A stretch of DNA of 64,000 nt from Casuarius casuarius (Eukaryota > Chordata > Aves > Casuariiformes > Casuariidae). How positions within the stretch are numbered: the first letter of the stretch is position 1; each line of letters begins with the position of its first letter. Positions 11,924 to 23,700 of this stretch are shown piece by piece. The notes below the pieces were generated by a model. The model made no database searches, had not been told where the DNA came from, and saw nothing but the letters and a program-made list of their open reading frames with translations. The translations under genes were made by a program, and so were the position numbers. The stretch is from NCBI GenBank assembly GCA_003342895.1, contig PTFA01000362.1, positions 280,482-344,481 of the forward strand, given 5' to 3'.

Positions 11924-12196
11924 NNNNNNNNNNNNNNNNNNNNNNNNNNNNNNNNNNNNNNNNNNNNNNNNNNNNNNNNNNNNNNNNNNNNNNNNNNNNN
12001 NNNNNNNNNNNNNNNNNNNNNNNNNNNNNNNNNNNNNNNNNNNNNNNNNNNNNNNNNNNNNNNNNNNNNNNNNNNNNNNNNNNNNNNNNNNNNNNNNNNN
12101 NNNNNNNNNNNNNNNNNNNNNNNNNNNNNNNNNNNNNNNNNNNNNNNNNNNNNNNNNNNNNNNNNNNNNNNNNNNNNNNNNNNNNNNNNNNNNNNN
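11924..12196. other. Assembly gap (273 N)
   Basis: A run of N sits inside the first CpG-rich block. It is flanked on the left by a run of nine G and on the right by CGCCGCGGCGGGGG, so GC-rich sequence that failed in sequencing is the likely cause. A first exon or promoter could be hidden in it. Confidence 1.
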
Positions 12197-13508
12197 CGCC
12201 GCGGCGGGGGACGCGGGAGGCGCCGCACCTGCCCCCCCTCCGCCCCCCCGGCCGTGGAGGCAGAGCGGCCGGGGAGTCGCGTTAAGAGCAGGGCGAGACG
12301 CGGAGGGCAGGGAGGCGACCGAGCACAGCGGCACGTGTGGAAATTTAATCAGCTCGCCGGCGGCCGCGCAGAGCCGGCAGCGCTCAGGGCGCCCGGGGCC
12401 GGCCGCGGGGATCAAATTAGACCCGGGTTTGCAACGCGATACAGTCCCGGGGGGGCCCCGCGCAGCGCAGCTCTCCCCAGCAAGAGCAACCGCCAGAAAG
12501 GTGCTTCGGCCTCAGCCTCCAGCTGCAGACCGGGGTGGAGGCCGTGGAGGCCTGACCCGGCGGCGGTCAGCGGGGCCGTGAGCGCCCGGGAGCGGAAACG
12601 CACGTAGGGCTCGGCGGCCGAGGCTCCTCCGCAAGCCCAGCACGGGCCCTCCGATGCCGCTGCCGTCCGGAGAAGCGGGCCGGGAGCGCTGGCGCCTGTC
12701 GTCGACGGCGGCCTCGCCACGCGCTCCTGAAAAAAGCCACCCACCCGAGGCCCCGCGCGGCTCTTCTCCCCAAACGAGCCAGAGGTTGATCTGACCAGTC
12801 CCCGCCGTGTAATAAAAGGTTATTCACCTTGGGCGTTTTGCAAGGCCAATCTGGCGCTGGACGAGCGCCCGGGATAGACCATTTTGGTTCAGGCCTCCGG
12901 CCGGCTCAGGACTACGTGGAGCCTCCCCATGATGCCCCGGCACCGCTCAGGTCCTCACCGCTGCTCTGGGCCTCTCCCCGGAGGAGAGCGGCGATCCTCC
13001 CCGCCGCGTGCCCTCCAGACCTCCCCCCTGCTCCCCAAAACCCCCCACGGGGCAGACCCGGAGGATCAGCCCTGCCGTTAGCTCAGCGGCGTTTCCAGCC
13101 GGCAGCAGGTTTCCGATGGACTAGAGCCGCCTGGATGGACGTGGCTGCGCGAGGGTCGCCGTGAGCCGGTGTGGTCACGTCGGCGCCCGGCCCGCGTCGC
13201 ACCTAAGGCGGCAGGTCCGGTCGCGCCCTCCGAGCCCGCTTCGCACCCCTAACCTCGAAGGGCCCCGCGGCGGCGGCGCTGCTCCCCAGCCCCGGCCCGC
13301 CGCCAGCACCTCCCGAGCCACCTCCCCTGCGCGCCGGGGCCGCGGCGGCGACTCACCAGCGGCGTCTCGGCGAGTGGCCCTGCGAGAGGAGGCCGCGGCG
13401 CCGCCGGACTCGGCGCGGCCCAGCCCGCGGGAAGTTGGCCCGCGGCTTCCCGGCGGCGCTGACACGTCGGTGCCCGGCGGGAGGAAGCGAGGCCGCGCCG
13501 GGCAGCTC

Positions 13509-13528
13509 CCCCCCCCCCCCCCCCCCCC
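13509..13528. repeat. Run of 20 C (G20 on the transcribed minus strand)
   Basis: Twenty consecutive C lie 20 bases inside the candidate first intron of the minus-strand transcript whose donor follows 13548. Such runs can form G-quadruplex or i-motif structures and vary in length; the exact count may also be a sequencing artefact. Confidence 0.95.
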
Positions 13529-13547
13529 AGCCCGGCCCGTAACTCAC

Positions 13548-13603
13548 TTTGGCCGGTGCCCTGCTCGCCCGCCCTGCTGGAGAAGCCCCGGAGCGCTCCT
13601 GGG
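13548..13603 (-). other. HDLBP: Candidate first exon of HDLBP (non-coding), TSS inferred
   Basis: The donor is seen directly: GCCAAA followed by gtgagttac on the minus strand. The 5' end is inferred to lie about 25-32 bases downstream of the TATA box at 13629-13638. The resulting exon of about 55 bases has no ATG and could splice to the acceptor at 8776 or to the candidate exon at 9329-9396. Confidence 0.5.
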
Positions 13604-13628
13604 AGAGCGGCGCGGCGCCCTCCCCGCG

Positions 13629-13638
13629 CCTATATAGG
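13629..13638 (-). promoter_or_regulatory. Palindromic TATA box CCTATATAGG
   Basis: It is a perfect 10-base palindrome inside otherwise GC-rich sequence. Being palindromic, it could direct initiation either way; the splice donor at 13548 makes leftward (HDLBP) initiation the more likely. Confidence 0.65.
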
Positions 13639-13649
13639 CCGGGCCGCTG

Positions 13650-13672
13650 CCAATCCCCGGGCCGCACGTCAG
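13650..13672. promoter_or_regulatory. ERSE-like element with adjoining UPRE/CRE-like core
   Basis: CCAAT at 13650-13654 is followed by exactly nine bases and then GCACG at 13664-13668, one mismatch from the ER-stress response element CCAAT-N9-CCACG. The overlapping CACGTCAG is, on the other strand, CTGACGTG, a CRE/UPRE-like core. It lies 12-34 bases upstream of the TATA box for leftward transcription. Confidence 0.4.
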
Positions 13673-16600
13673 CGGGACATGCCCCTTCGCGGCCCGGCCG
13701 AGCCCCGGCGGCGGCGGGGCAGCGGCAGCGGCCCCCCGGCTCCCCCCATCCCTGCGGGGGGGAGCAGCGGCCGGCACAGGGGGCTTTCACCCCCGCGAGG
13801 CGCCCAAACCTCGGCTCTTCTCCAGCCGCTGCTGCAGCGAGACCAGAGCCCGGCCTAAAATTGAGGACGGGTCTAAGCCAGGCCCAGGGGGCCCTATCCG
13901 GACCTGCAAAGGCACCCGGGGGTGTCGGACGGCACAAGAAGCAAACGCCTCTAGCCCTGCTCTCGGCACAGTGACGAACCGCAGCGGCTTAACGTGCCCC
14001 AAGTGTTTCTGGGCCCCCCAGCTGCGACCCGGGAGAACCCAAAGCCCAGAGCCGCGGCGGTGCCAAGCCCGCGACGTCCCGCTGACCTGCCCGAAATGGG
14101 GAGTCCCGGCTTCCCAGCGACCCTCGGCGCTGTACTGGGCGCCGGCTCAACCCGTCGGCCCGGGCGGCAGATTACCGACACGGTTTTGCTCAGGCTCGTT
14201 TCAGGTTCAGTGAGCTGAACCGGCTCACGGGGGCTCCCACTAGTCTTAAAAGCGCAGCTGACAGGTGGCGAGCGGCAAAAAAACCTGCGGTTTCTGCCAA
14301 CCCCGGGGGAAAACCGGGGCTTGAGCCCGAGGAGGTCGCTGCCTCCTCCTGGTGCGCAGCCGGCGGCAAGGAAGGAGCTACCTGATGCTGCGCTGGGGAC
14401 GGGTGAAAGGGCCGGCTAAGGGGAGGATTAAAAAATCCCATGCAGAAAATACCCCTCTCCTTATCCCGATCTATAAACTGGGAAGGGGGAAGAGCAAAAG
14501 GAGGGAAAACACAAGCCAGCAAGCACAACACCCTCTTTTCCTGGGGAGAGGCTATTTATTAGTGTTTGTGCAACATAGATGTTTTTAATCATTAGGCCAG
14601 CACCCTCAGGGAACAGAGGGGAAAAAAAATCACATCAGTGCAAAAGAAAGTACACGGGATTTGAACCGATTCTTGCATTAATATAGTCTCTGCTCATTTT
14701 CCTACATAAAATTAATGTTCCTCATCATTCATAACTTGCATTTAGACACTGGCAAACTGAACGCAATAACCTGCTTCGTAGAGCTCTGACCGCAGAAGTT
14801 TGAGGTCTTTGGAGTGACTGCTTTTGATTACACACAGTAATTTTTAGAGATATTCAGGTGATGTATTTATGGAAACACGGATGGTATTTAGCCTTAGGTA
14901 AAATTATGATTACTTATTATTATTGAACGAGAGTAGATTTCTCTGGTTTTCCTCTTTTAAGCCTGCGGCTGGGAGGACATCGTTAAAGTACTTGAACTCT
15001 TTGACACAAAAACAGCTTATCGCTGTGGATAAAAAATGTACCTGTGGGTGAAATGGGGAAGTATTTTAAATGGAGGAGAGCAGCAGTCAAGAGCTGACAC
15101 CCTGCCCAGGCACCAACACGATCCATCTTCTCTCTCCCTCCCAATCGCACAAGTTTGTTGGTCTCTACAACGATGCTGCAGTAACCATCATCCTAAAAGC
15201 AGGCAATCACTGCTGCCATGGCATATATACTCTTAAGGCCTGCCTGAGGCTCCTCTGATGGAAAAATTAAAGAAACATCTAGGCTGTGGATGCCAGTGGC
15301 ACCTGATGAGATAGAGATGAGCATGCTGGTGCCTGTTGGGCCAGAGATCCCTCTTGGCAAGTGCAAAAGCCGAGCTGTGGGGTACCCAGGCAAACTGCAG
15401 CACCCGTAGACTTTGGACCCCTCTGCATCCAGGCAGCAGCTGCAAGGGGGACAAGGGGGTTGTAATTTGGGACTTGGACCTTAGCGCTGTCTAAACCTTG
15501 CCCTAGGTGCCTGCTGCTTTTCTGGTGCTTTCCCTCTCTCCTGTTTATTCCCGTGGCGCAAGGCAAGCGGCCTCCTTTCAAAGCTCTAACCTCGCTGCGC
15601 CCAATTAACTCCTGCGCGGGGAGGAACCGCCACTCGCCGTGCCGGGCGCCTGGGGAGCCTCGGAAAGCCCAGCCCAGAGCATCCGCCTGAAACGCCACCG
15701 TCTTTCTCTCCAAACTCCACCTCATTACCCGGCTCAGCAGGGCCCTCTGTGGCTGCGCCTCTGGGACAACCCGACGTCCCACTCCGGGGTGAAGCATTGC
15801 TACAGCCACCGTGCGCGGGTGTTGCTAGGACATCATGGGCTATTTCTGGCTGTGTCCCACTCTATCCCTCCTCTCCAACAAGGCAATGGGGACGTGGGCA
15901 GAGAGGGGTCTGGAAAGGCTGCTCAGTGCCTGGTCCAGCAACTTGCTCACAACGAGAGCAATCACACATCCAAAATAATAAAACAGAAAGGATGCTCGTC
16001 ACAGAGATGCATGTAAAACACATCCAGGCACGAGAATGTTTGGTAGCTGAGGAAAAGGGAGACAGAAGAGAGTAGTCAACCCCTCAACAAACACTCACGA
16101 GGCCTTCTTCTAGCATCCCGTATTTTGGCTATGCCAGGGCAGACCCTGGTTGCACCACTTGGAAAAGGAAACCTCTTGGAAAGAGCACCAGCGCACCAAA
16201 ACGCGATAGGAAAGGCGAAGGCTCGGGTAGCGCATAGTGCCCGCAGCTTATCGAACCGGCAGCTTACATCACTGGGCCGAAGGAGGACACAGAAACGGGA
16301 CCAGCAACAATATAAAACTCAAACGGAGATAAACCTAGCGCTGAACAGGTTTAGGGGGTTGTTTTTCGGAACATGCGATGGCCAGCCTGAGAGCACAGGT
16401 TGAGGGATCAAGCAGCTTTCCATAATCACACCATCCCAGGACTCCGGGAGAGAGAAGAGGAAACTTTCAGCTCCTTAAACCATGGCAGTAATGCTCAAAG
16501 TTTGGCCTATACTGGCACATTCACCCTCAGCTGAGCTGGGATTCTGCAAAGGGTTTCTTCTAGCCTGTTCTTACTTTCTGTTGTTATAAGAGATCCCTAT

Positions 16601-18710
16601 TTTTCCTGCCAGAAATGGCAAGCCTTATTTGGAAAGCAACCCAAGTATGCTTTAGTGTGCGCTGTGACTTTACTTCCTGTTATATATAACTCCAGATTTC
16701 TAGACCAGAACAAATAAGCACCCTTTTTGTACTCTAGGTGCTTATTCCACAGCCTAACGTCACGGAACACCACAAAATGCCCCTGGAAATATCTATCGCA
16801 GCACATCCCTCACCAATGGCACGAGAGAAGGGGGGGGGAAGCTTTGGACCAGATACAAAAAAGTGGAAGAGGATTCAGGGTGAAGGGTACTTGCAAGCCA
16901 GAGAGTACTTGAGTTCTCAGCCAAGGAAAGCAAGATCTGCCTCTTGGCTCTGAAGCTATCACTAGGGCTTGCCATGGGATCTTCCAACAGAATATTTTTT
17001 ATTTCTCCAGGAAAGCCTTTATTAAATTGGCGTTAAGGAGCAGATTATATAGATCATTCTGTTAAGAGAAGGAAAAGAAATGATCATAAAAATGACCAAA
17101 AGTGGGTACACATCCCGTATGTCTCAGTGACTTTCAGACCAGATTTGCTTCGTTTCCTAGGAGGAAGGAAACTTCCAGAGATGTGTAAGTCAGGCACCTC
17201 TTCCCAATTCATTTATCACTACTAGTAAGAAAAGATTCTGTAGGCCCAATTCTGCCCCCAGTTAGGCGTACACAACCCCGCAATCTTCAGGCATCCACTG
17301 TAAATACCTGGAGAGTGGAGAACTGCTGGTACAAAGAGAAAAGTCTACCAGAACCCAGACACTAACGCCAGCTCCAAATATTTAGTTACATTGCAAACAA
17401 GGGGAGAGGTGCAGAAGGAAGATGTGCGACTGCACATGTTTGTCTCATGTAACCCAGGTGGTATAAATAAGGGGTCCCAGGGGAGCGAGACACCATTCGC
17501 CTTGCTCTCCTGGTAGACCTCGGCTGTTGACGGAGGGCGAGCCTCCTGCACGAGCAGGGCAGCTGACCGGAGACTGAAGGAAGGTGACTAACCTCAGCAG
17601 GCCTCTCAGGTTGAAGCGGTTGTTTAAGACTGATGTATTTCCTGGGCACTCTGACAATAAAATTTTGCAACTATCAGCTAGCAAACAGTGCATACACTGC
17701 CCTTCACAGACTATCACAGAGTGCTGTATAAAGTGGGGCGATCAAAACAGATAGGAAGAACAGGAGCGACTTACTGGTTTGGACACAGTTCTAACGTGAA
17801 CAAGTAGCATCAAGCCTCATGACGGCAGAGAGAGGAAAAGCAGCTAGTTAAGGGGTAAATATGCATGTTTTACACCAGGATACTGTGAAGAAATGAGGTT
17901 TAGTGGTTAATGCAGACAAACAAGTCAAGAGACGTGAGCTCCTCTCTTAGTTTTGCTGGTGATTTGCTGTCCTGACCACGGAAATTCTCTTGATTTCTCT
18001 GTTTCCCTAGCTGTACACACGCAATGGTCTTGATCGACTTTGCAAACTTCTTATTTCATTTCAGGTTGTTCAGAACGCCGCGATCCTTGGAGGCCAGGTG
18101 CTATGGCAAAACAAATACCATTTCAGAGATGACGAAGAAAGTCAACGGACAGTTAAATAAAATCAATCTAAAAGCAAAACAAAAGGACGACACGGAGGAC
18201 AGGTCAGAGGCAGTCCTGCCACTTACACTGAGAGAGAAACTTGATTATGATTTTAGCTGAACTTGGCTTTTAGGAGGAGCTGGCATTTCAAATAACCAAG
18301 AAAAAAAGTGGAATGAGATATAAATAGAAATATTACATTCAGACTGAGAATGACTGAGGTGCATTTTCTGCCTATATTTCAAAGGTGGTTACCTATATTT
18401 CAAAGGCAAGTTAGGAAATTGAAGTTTGTCAGACTACAGGAAAGTTCAGGTCTTCTGCCTTTTGGAGCCAAAAAACACTTTAAGACGAATACTTTTTAAA
18501 CATGAAGGGCAAAGTGAAATAAAGTATCTTCCTGTGGTATGTTATATGTTTACAGCAAAGCAAAACACTGGCTTGAGTCAAGAATGGGAGAAGAGATTCA
18601 AAAAATGAGCTCCCCAGTATATCATTTGGGAAACTGTCATAGCATAGAGTGACAGGGTATGTGTGTGTGAAATCACAGAAATTCAGACTATCTGGCACTT
18701 ACGCTTTTTT

Positions 18711-18930
18711 AGAATCACAAGATAATTCAGACTGGAAGGGATCTCTGGGCTCCTAATCCAACCTCCTGCTCCAAGCAGGATCAGCAATGAGCTCAGACCA
18801 GGGTGTGCAGGGCTTACCCAGGCAGGTCCCGAAAACCTCCGAAGAGGCACAAGCTCTTTGGACAACCTGTTCCAATGCACCCTAATGGTGAAAAAGGTTT
18901 TTTTCCAGTTGGAACTACTTCTTTTAGCTG
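18711..18930 (-). mobile_element. CR1 LINE 3' fragment, antisense
   Basis: Read on the minus strand it matches the CR1 3' region: a segment resembling GGTGCATTGGAACAGGTTGTCC, then the conserved AGATCCCTTCCAGTCTGAAT block and a terminal ATTCT/TGATTCT-like end at about 18711. It is diverged and 5'-truncated, as CR1 copies usually are. Confidence 0.85.
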
Positions 18931-21900
18931 TTCTATGCTGATCTGACCATGCTTTTTCATTTAATTACCACGCTGTGTGCTCATCTTACACAGGTACCGT
19001 CAGAGTGGTGCTGCAGCACTGTTCTTCTCTGTTCAACCAGCACTGCAGGAAAGAAAAAAAATCTCCCACCAACAATTAGCCGAAAGCTATATTTCAAAGG
19101 CTGTTTGGATACTTGCAGTTAAATATCACAGTTACCCAAGAAGTGAGGATTAGGAGATCTCACCGAACAAAGCATGCTCTATTTCCTTCCTAGCCTTCAA
19201 AAGGAAACCTTCACTTCACCCTCCTTTGGCTACTTGGGTTGGATTCTTTTGTTTACCTTTTCGGTGTCTCTTGTTCCCTCTCCCTTGGCAATTGCAATTT
19301 AAAATGAACACGTGGCATTTAAAAAAAAAAAAAAAATGTTGCCAGAAGCTCTCATGCACCACATATCACGTAGCCTGGAAATACAAGGGACATGCAAGCC
19401 CTGAACTTGCCCTTTTTTGCATTACCCATCATATATTTAGGAAATTAAAAGCTTACCCTGTCCCTTAGCTTAAATCTGCCACCGTGCTCCCTGATACACT
19501 CCTACAGGTACTCTCAGGCTGACACTTTGCAGGGCAGAATTTGAGTACCTGCTTACCACAGTTTATAGAGATGACAACCACTCCTTTTCACAAAGGCTTA
19601 GTTTAGGTAAACAGATGTAGCAAATGAAAAAAAAAATTAAGAAAACTGGCAAAAAAATAAATGAGACAGCCCAGCTGACATTACTTACGGGGGAAGGGAG
19701 GGTGACGCGGAAGGGATTTGCAATTTAAGCATGGAAACTGTAAGCAGACACAGAGTTTTTATTTTTAATCCTGTTTAGCTACTTTTATTCCAAGTCTTGC
19801 ACAGAAAAGCCTAAGCAAGGTTGCTCCTGGCTCCTTGAAAGATTTTCAAGGTTACTCAGCTACTAATATTTATTGGATAACAAAGACTTAAGGGAACGCT
19901 GGAACTCCATTTTTATAAACTTTATACGTTCTCTGGTATGCTTTTCTTGGAGTTCCAGTGCCCCAAGCCACGTGACTCCACAAGACTCTTCCATTTTCTG
20001 GATTTTTTTTTTTTTTTAATTTCTATCTTTTGGTTACAATGAACAATTTGAAAATATGAGGCATAAAAATTGCATCATTAGGACGAATAAAACCCCCCAA
20101 AGAACGAACAACATAATTAGACTTGCAGGGAGGCTAATGATTTGCTCGTAGAGGGAATAATTTAAAATCGCAGAAATCTTCAGTTTGGCAACAATTCCTC
20201 TGAAAAGGCAATAAAGTCGGTATCTGATTACAACTGCCACTTTTAAAAAAAGTGATGATAGGACCCTAGCTATTTAAGCACAGCCTTCCCTTTGTCCTAT
20301 TCATAGCACATGCAACAGGGGCTCAACATATCCACAGACAAGCACTAATTCCTAATCTCTACTAGGCCAAGCAAATGGCTCTTCGTGTGTTAGGCAGAAT
20401 TACATCACGGTGATCTAAACTGACAGTGAAAAAACCAGACAGTCTTCTCGTCCAAATCTGCAAGGCCATTCTAAGCCTGCAATGAAAGGACAGAGAGAGG
20501 TAGGGAGAACCGAGTAAAGCCATTTCCACCGGTTGCTACAAATAATATTATTTTATGCTTAAAACCTCTTTCGATAATGGAATCATTTCCAGTCCCACCC
20601 TGCTCATCTTCAGGTTTGCTTTGGAATTAGAAGGGTGTATGTGCCATTTTAGGTAGCAATTTTTTGCTTTGATACTTCAGGCCTTACAGTCCTCCGCCCA
20701 CGTGCTGTTGTCGTCTCTCCTCGATTAACAGAGAGGTGCCCTAAGCAGCAAGAGCTTTCAAATATAACTGAGGGGTTAAAATTTCTTACATTTCCAAGAA
20801 CTTAGGAACTTCTCTAAACACTTGCCATTTGCTCTCTTCCAGCCACAGCTCTGCCTCAATCAACAGAGCCAGCAACTCCACATTTTAATTTCATGAAACT
20901 ATTTATAAGAGCAGGCATACGATTTCATTTTTTTTTTAAACTTCCCCCATGTTATTTAACCAGTTCTACTTTTGAGCAGTAGTTGCATATTTACACCATG
21001 CTATCCTCCAGGGATTGAAAGGGTCTCTATAAACCCACGCAACTAATTTTAAGGAGACTGTAGCAACTGCTAAGGTATTCATGGTGAAGATACAAGCATG
21101 TGCAACAACAGGCCAACTGTAACACTTTTTTTCCCTCCCTCCTCACCCCACCTGCTCTGTGAGTTGCTCTCCTTGGCTTTCCTTTCTCCTGCTCCACTAC
21201 AGGGTTACGTTCTGCTTTATCACTTAAACAGAGATAACAGCAAGCTTACTTTCAGCCGTGCCGGGGAAACAATCAGAGCCTGGTTTCCAAAGAGCAGAGC
21301 ACCGCTCGCCTCTCTGCAAAGGGCAGGGGAGGTCGGACAACCCACAGAGCCTCCAGCGCCCGCTGGGGAGAGACAAACACCCCCGGCTCCTCTGCTCCTC
21401 ACCCAAGGTTGCAGCAGGGACAAGCAGGAACGAAACCAGTTCAGCAGCTCCTGGCCTCTCATCCCAGTGGGGCTTTCTGCGGCTTTGCCTCTGTCCCTTC
21501 CAGTGTCAACTCCAATCCTTAATCTCCTCTCTCATGGCCGTATCTGTCCCATGCCCTATGTCCCTGTTCCTACCATACAGCCTGCCCTACGCTTTGTTTG
21601 TCACTCACCTTTGGCAAATATCCAGTTTATTTTGCAAAATAGCCAGTTTAATTCACGGCACCCGGAAACGTGGGGATAATACCATGGGAAGAGAACCAAG
21701 TGGTCCTACAGGTGGAACCATCTGCATTGAGCAACGGACATCAAAGCGTCCACTGTTCCTCTACGAGAGGCGTCCAGGGATTTTTCAGACAGCACACTGC
21801 AAAGCCATTGCAAAAACAGGCAACCAGAACTAGCAGGGAGGGGAAAGCTTTATGAAAGCTAGCCCCACCTGCCTCAAATGGTATTTATTAGGAGAAATGA

Positions 21901-23681
21901 GGCCAGTGACCTTCCTTTAAGACACGAGTCTCGATGTGAACCTTATCACCTGGTCTGTGCATGGGTCAGAAAGCACTTCCATGGGCTTCGACAGAGACAC
22001 CACCAAGAACTTATCAGCTTCACGCTGCAAGGAAAAGGCACCAAGCTGAGCAGCAACAGCCAAAGCACTACAGGATTCAAAGTTCTTCCCTCCCCTAAGT
22101 CAAGAATTAGTTGCTTGGATTTAGGACCACAAAATATGTAGCTAAAACACAGCAGTACTGTATAGATCAAGAAAATGGCACTCATTTCCAGAAGTTTTCA
22201 TTCATGGATGTTCCCTGTGCAGATAAAAAGCATGGTGTACATACTAGTTATGTGTATGGATGCTCTTTGTGCTTACTGGAACCATCCAGAGCTGTGACAT
22301 ATGGTTACATGCAAGTCAGTTGTGGAGATCTGTTAGCTTGTTTTTTTTTTTTTCTTTAATGCTAAATAAATCTACCAGCTCCATCCAAACGCAGTTCCAA
22401 AATGGTTCTTTCCCAACAGCACAAAATCCTTAGAAAAGGAGACAGATTTGCTGCTGGAAAGCATCCCCAGACATTGCACTGCTGAACGTAAAAGAATCTG
22501 GTAATACTTTCATTTTGCATCACCAAATAAATCCATCTTATTTTACAATTAAATTAAGCATCGCTGTTTAAGAGAGGTTGCATGAATATTACCAAGCTAT
22601 TCAAGTTTCAAAGTTTTCCTGTGAATCTTCAGTTCTTTGTTTCTTACAGGTACTGAACCAATCCCTTCCCTTCTTCCAGCGCTGTTTTTCTACAGAAGTT
22701 AAACTCGGTGTGATTTCCTCTGAGCACCTCTTTTGCTTTTGTCTTTTCTCCCAGGTCTCTCTCCATTTTTCTGCTAGCTGCTTTGCAAGCATCTCTTTTG
22801 TGGCTCCAGTTGGACAGAGCTCCTTCGCTCAGCCTCGGCGGCTCACAAAAGAGTGACATGCTTCCACCGCTGCCTCAGCAACCCGGCCAGCCCTCACGGT
22901 ATGTGGAGCTGCGACCAAGGCCAGCCCTCCGCCCCAGCACGCCCTGCTCGACGCGCCTGCCCGCTCACCTCGGCGCAGGGCTCCCCCGCGGCACCGGCTT
23001 CGCGCTTTGCTCCTGCCGAGGTTTCTTCTCCAGTCCAACAGCTGCCAAAAGCGCAATTAGAGAGACTCGAGCCAATTTCACTTTGGCAAGAGCATTGCTA
23101 GGAACATGATAAGCCTGATTACAAGTTTTTCTTTTTTTTCCCCCCCCTTTTCCCTCCCCCTCTCCCCATCTAAATACCACTACCAGTTTGCTTAAAGTAG
23201 TAAGAAGAAATCCAACTTGCTTCCTTACACAGATGCAAGCACATGAGTGCACTGCCCCACACACACCTATTTTGGAGGAGCTACCTGTTTACCCCGTCAC
23301 CTTTGCAGAAGCAGCATATTTAACCTTCCTAAAACACAAGACAAAATGGTACACTTATGGTACACTTAGATAAAGCCAACACAGTTTTTGACTCAGCTGA
23401 ACTCCATAAATTACCATTATAAGGCATGAATGTATCTAAGTTATTTACACTTCTAGTATATCTACTAACAATTTTCAAAATATTATTAGACAACCTCAAG
23501 GCTTTACAGAACTACCAGAGGCAAGATTCAGCAAAATTGAACTAGTAGTGAAAGACAAGGAGGTCCACCAGCAAGTTCAAAGGAAAGCATCCTGATTACA
23601 TTATAGCTGTTAGAAAGGATGCTGGTATTTCTGTGAGACTGCTGGGAAAATACCAGAGCCTGTGTAGTTGGAAACACTATT

Positions 23682-23700
23682 AAAAAAAAAAAAAAAAAAA
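23682..23700. repeat. A-rich run
   Basis: About 19 consecutive A. No retrotransposon body is recognisable directly upstream of it. Confidence 0.9.

Larger units (their letters stand above)
11100..14350. promoter_or_regulatory. HDLBP: CpG-rich block, probable proximal HDLBP promoter region
   Basis: GC and CpG density rise sharply here and fall again after about 14.35 kb. The block contains a TATA box, an ERSE-like element, a 20-C run, an assembly gap and several minus-strand splice donors (exon ends at 13548, 13357 and 12229). Its position upstream of the acceptor at 8776 and the donor orientation point to HDLBP transcription leftward. The open frames here, including ones of about 160-240 codons, follow GC content and are not called genes. 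Confidence 0.75.

Noticed and set aside
11752..12607. Open frames of up to 238 codons across the first gap
   Set aside because: Most of the length is N, and the rest is GC-rich sequence with few stops in all frames. There is no recognisable protein.
13161..13974. Several overlapping frames of 100-194 codons on both strands
   Set aside because: They are Arg/Pro/Ala/Gly-rich on both strands at once, which is the signature of CpG-island composition and not of coding sequence.
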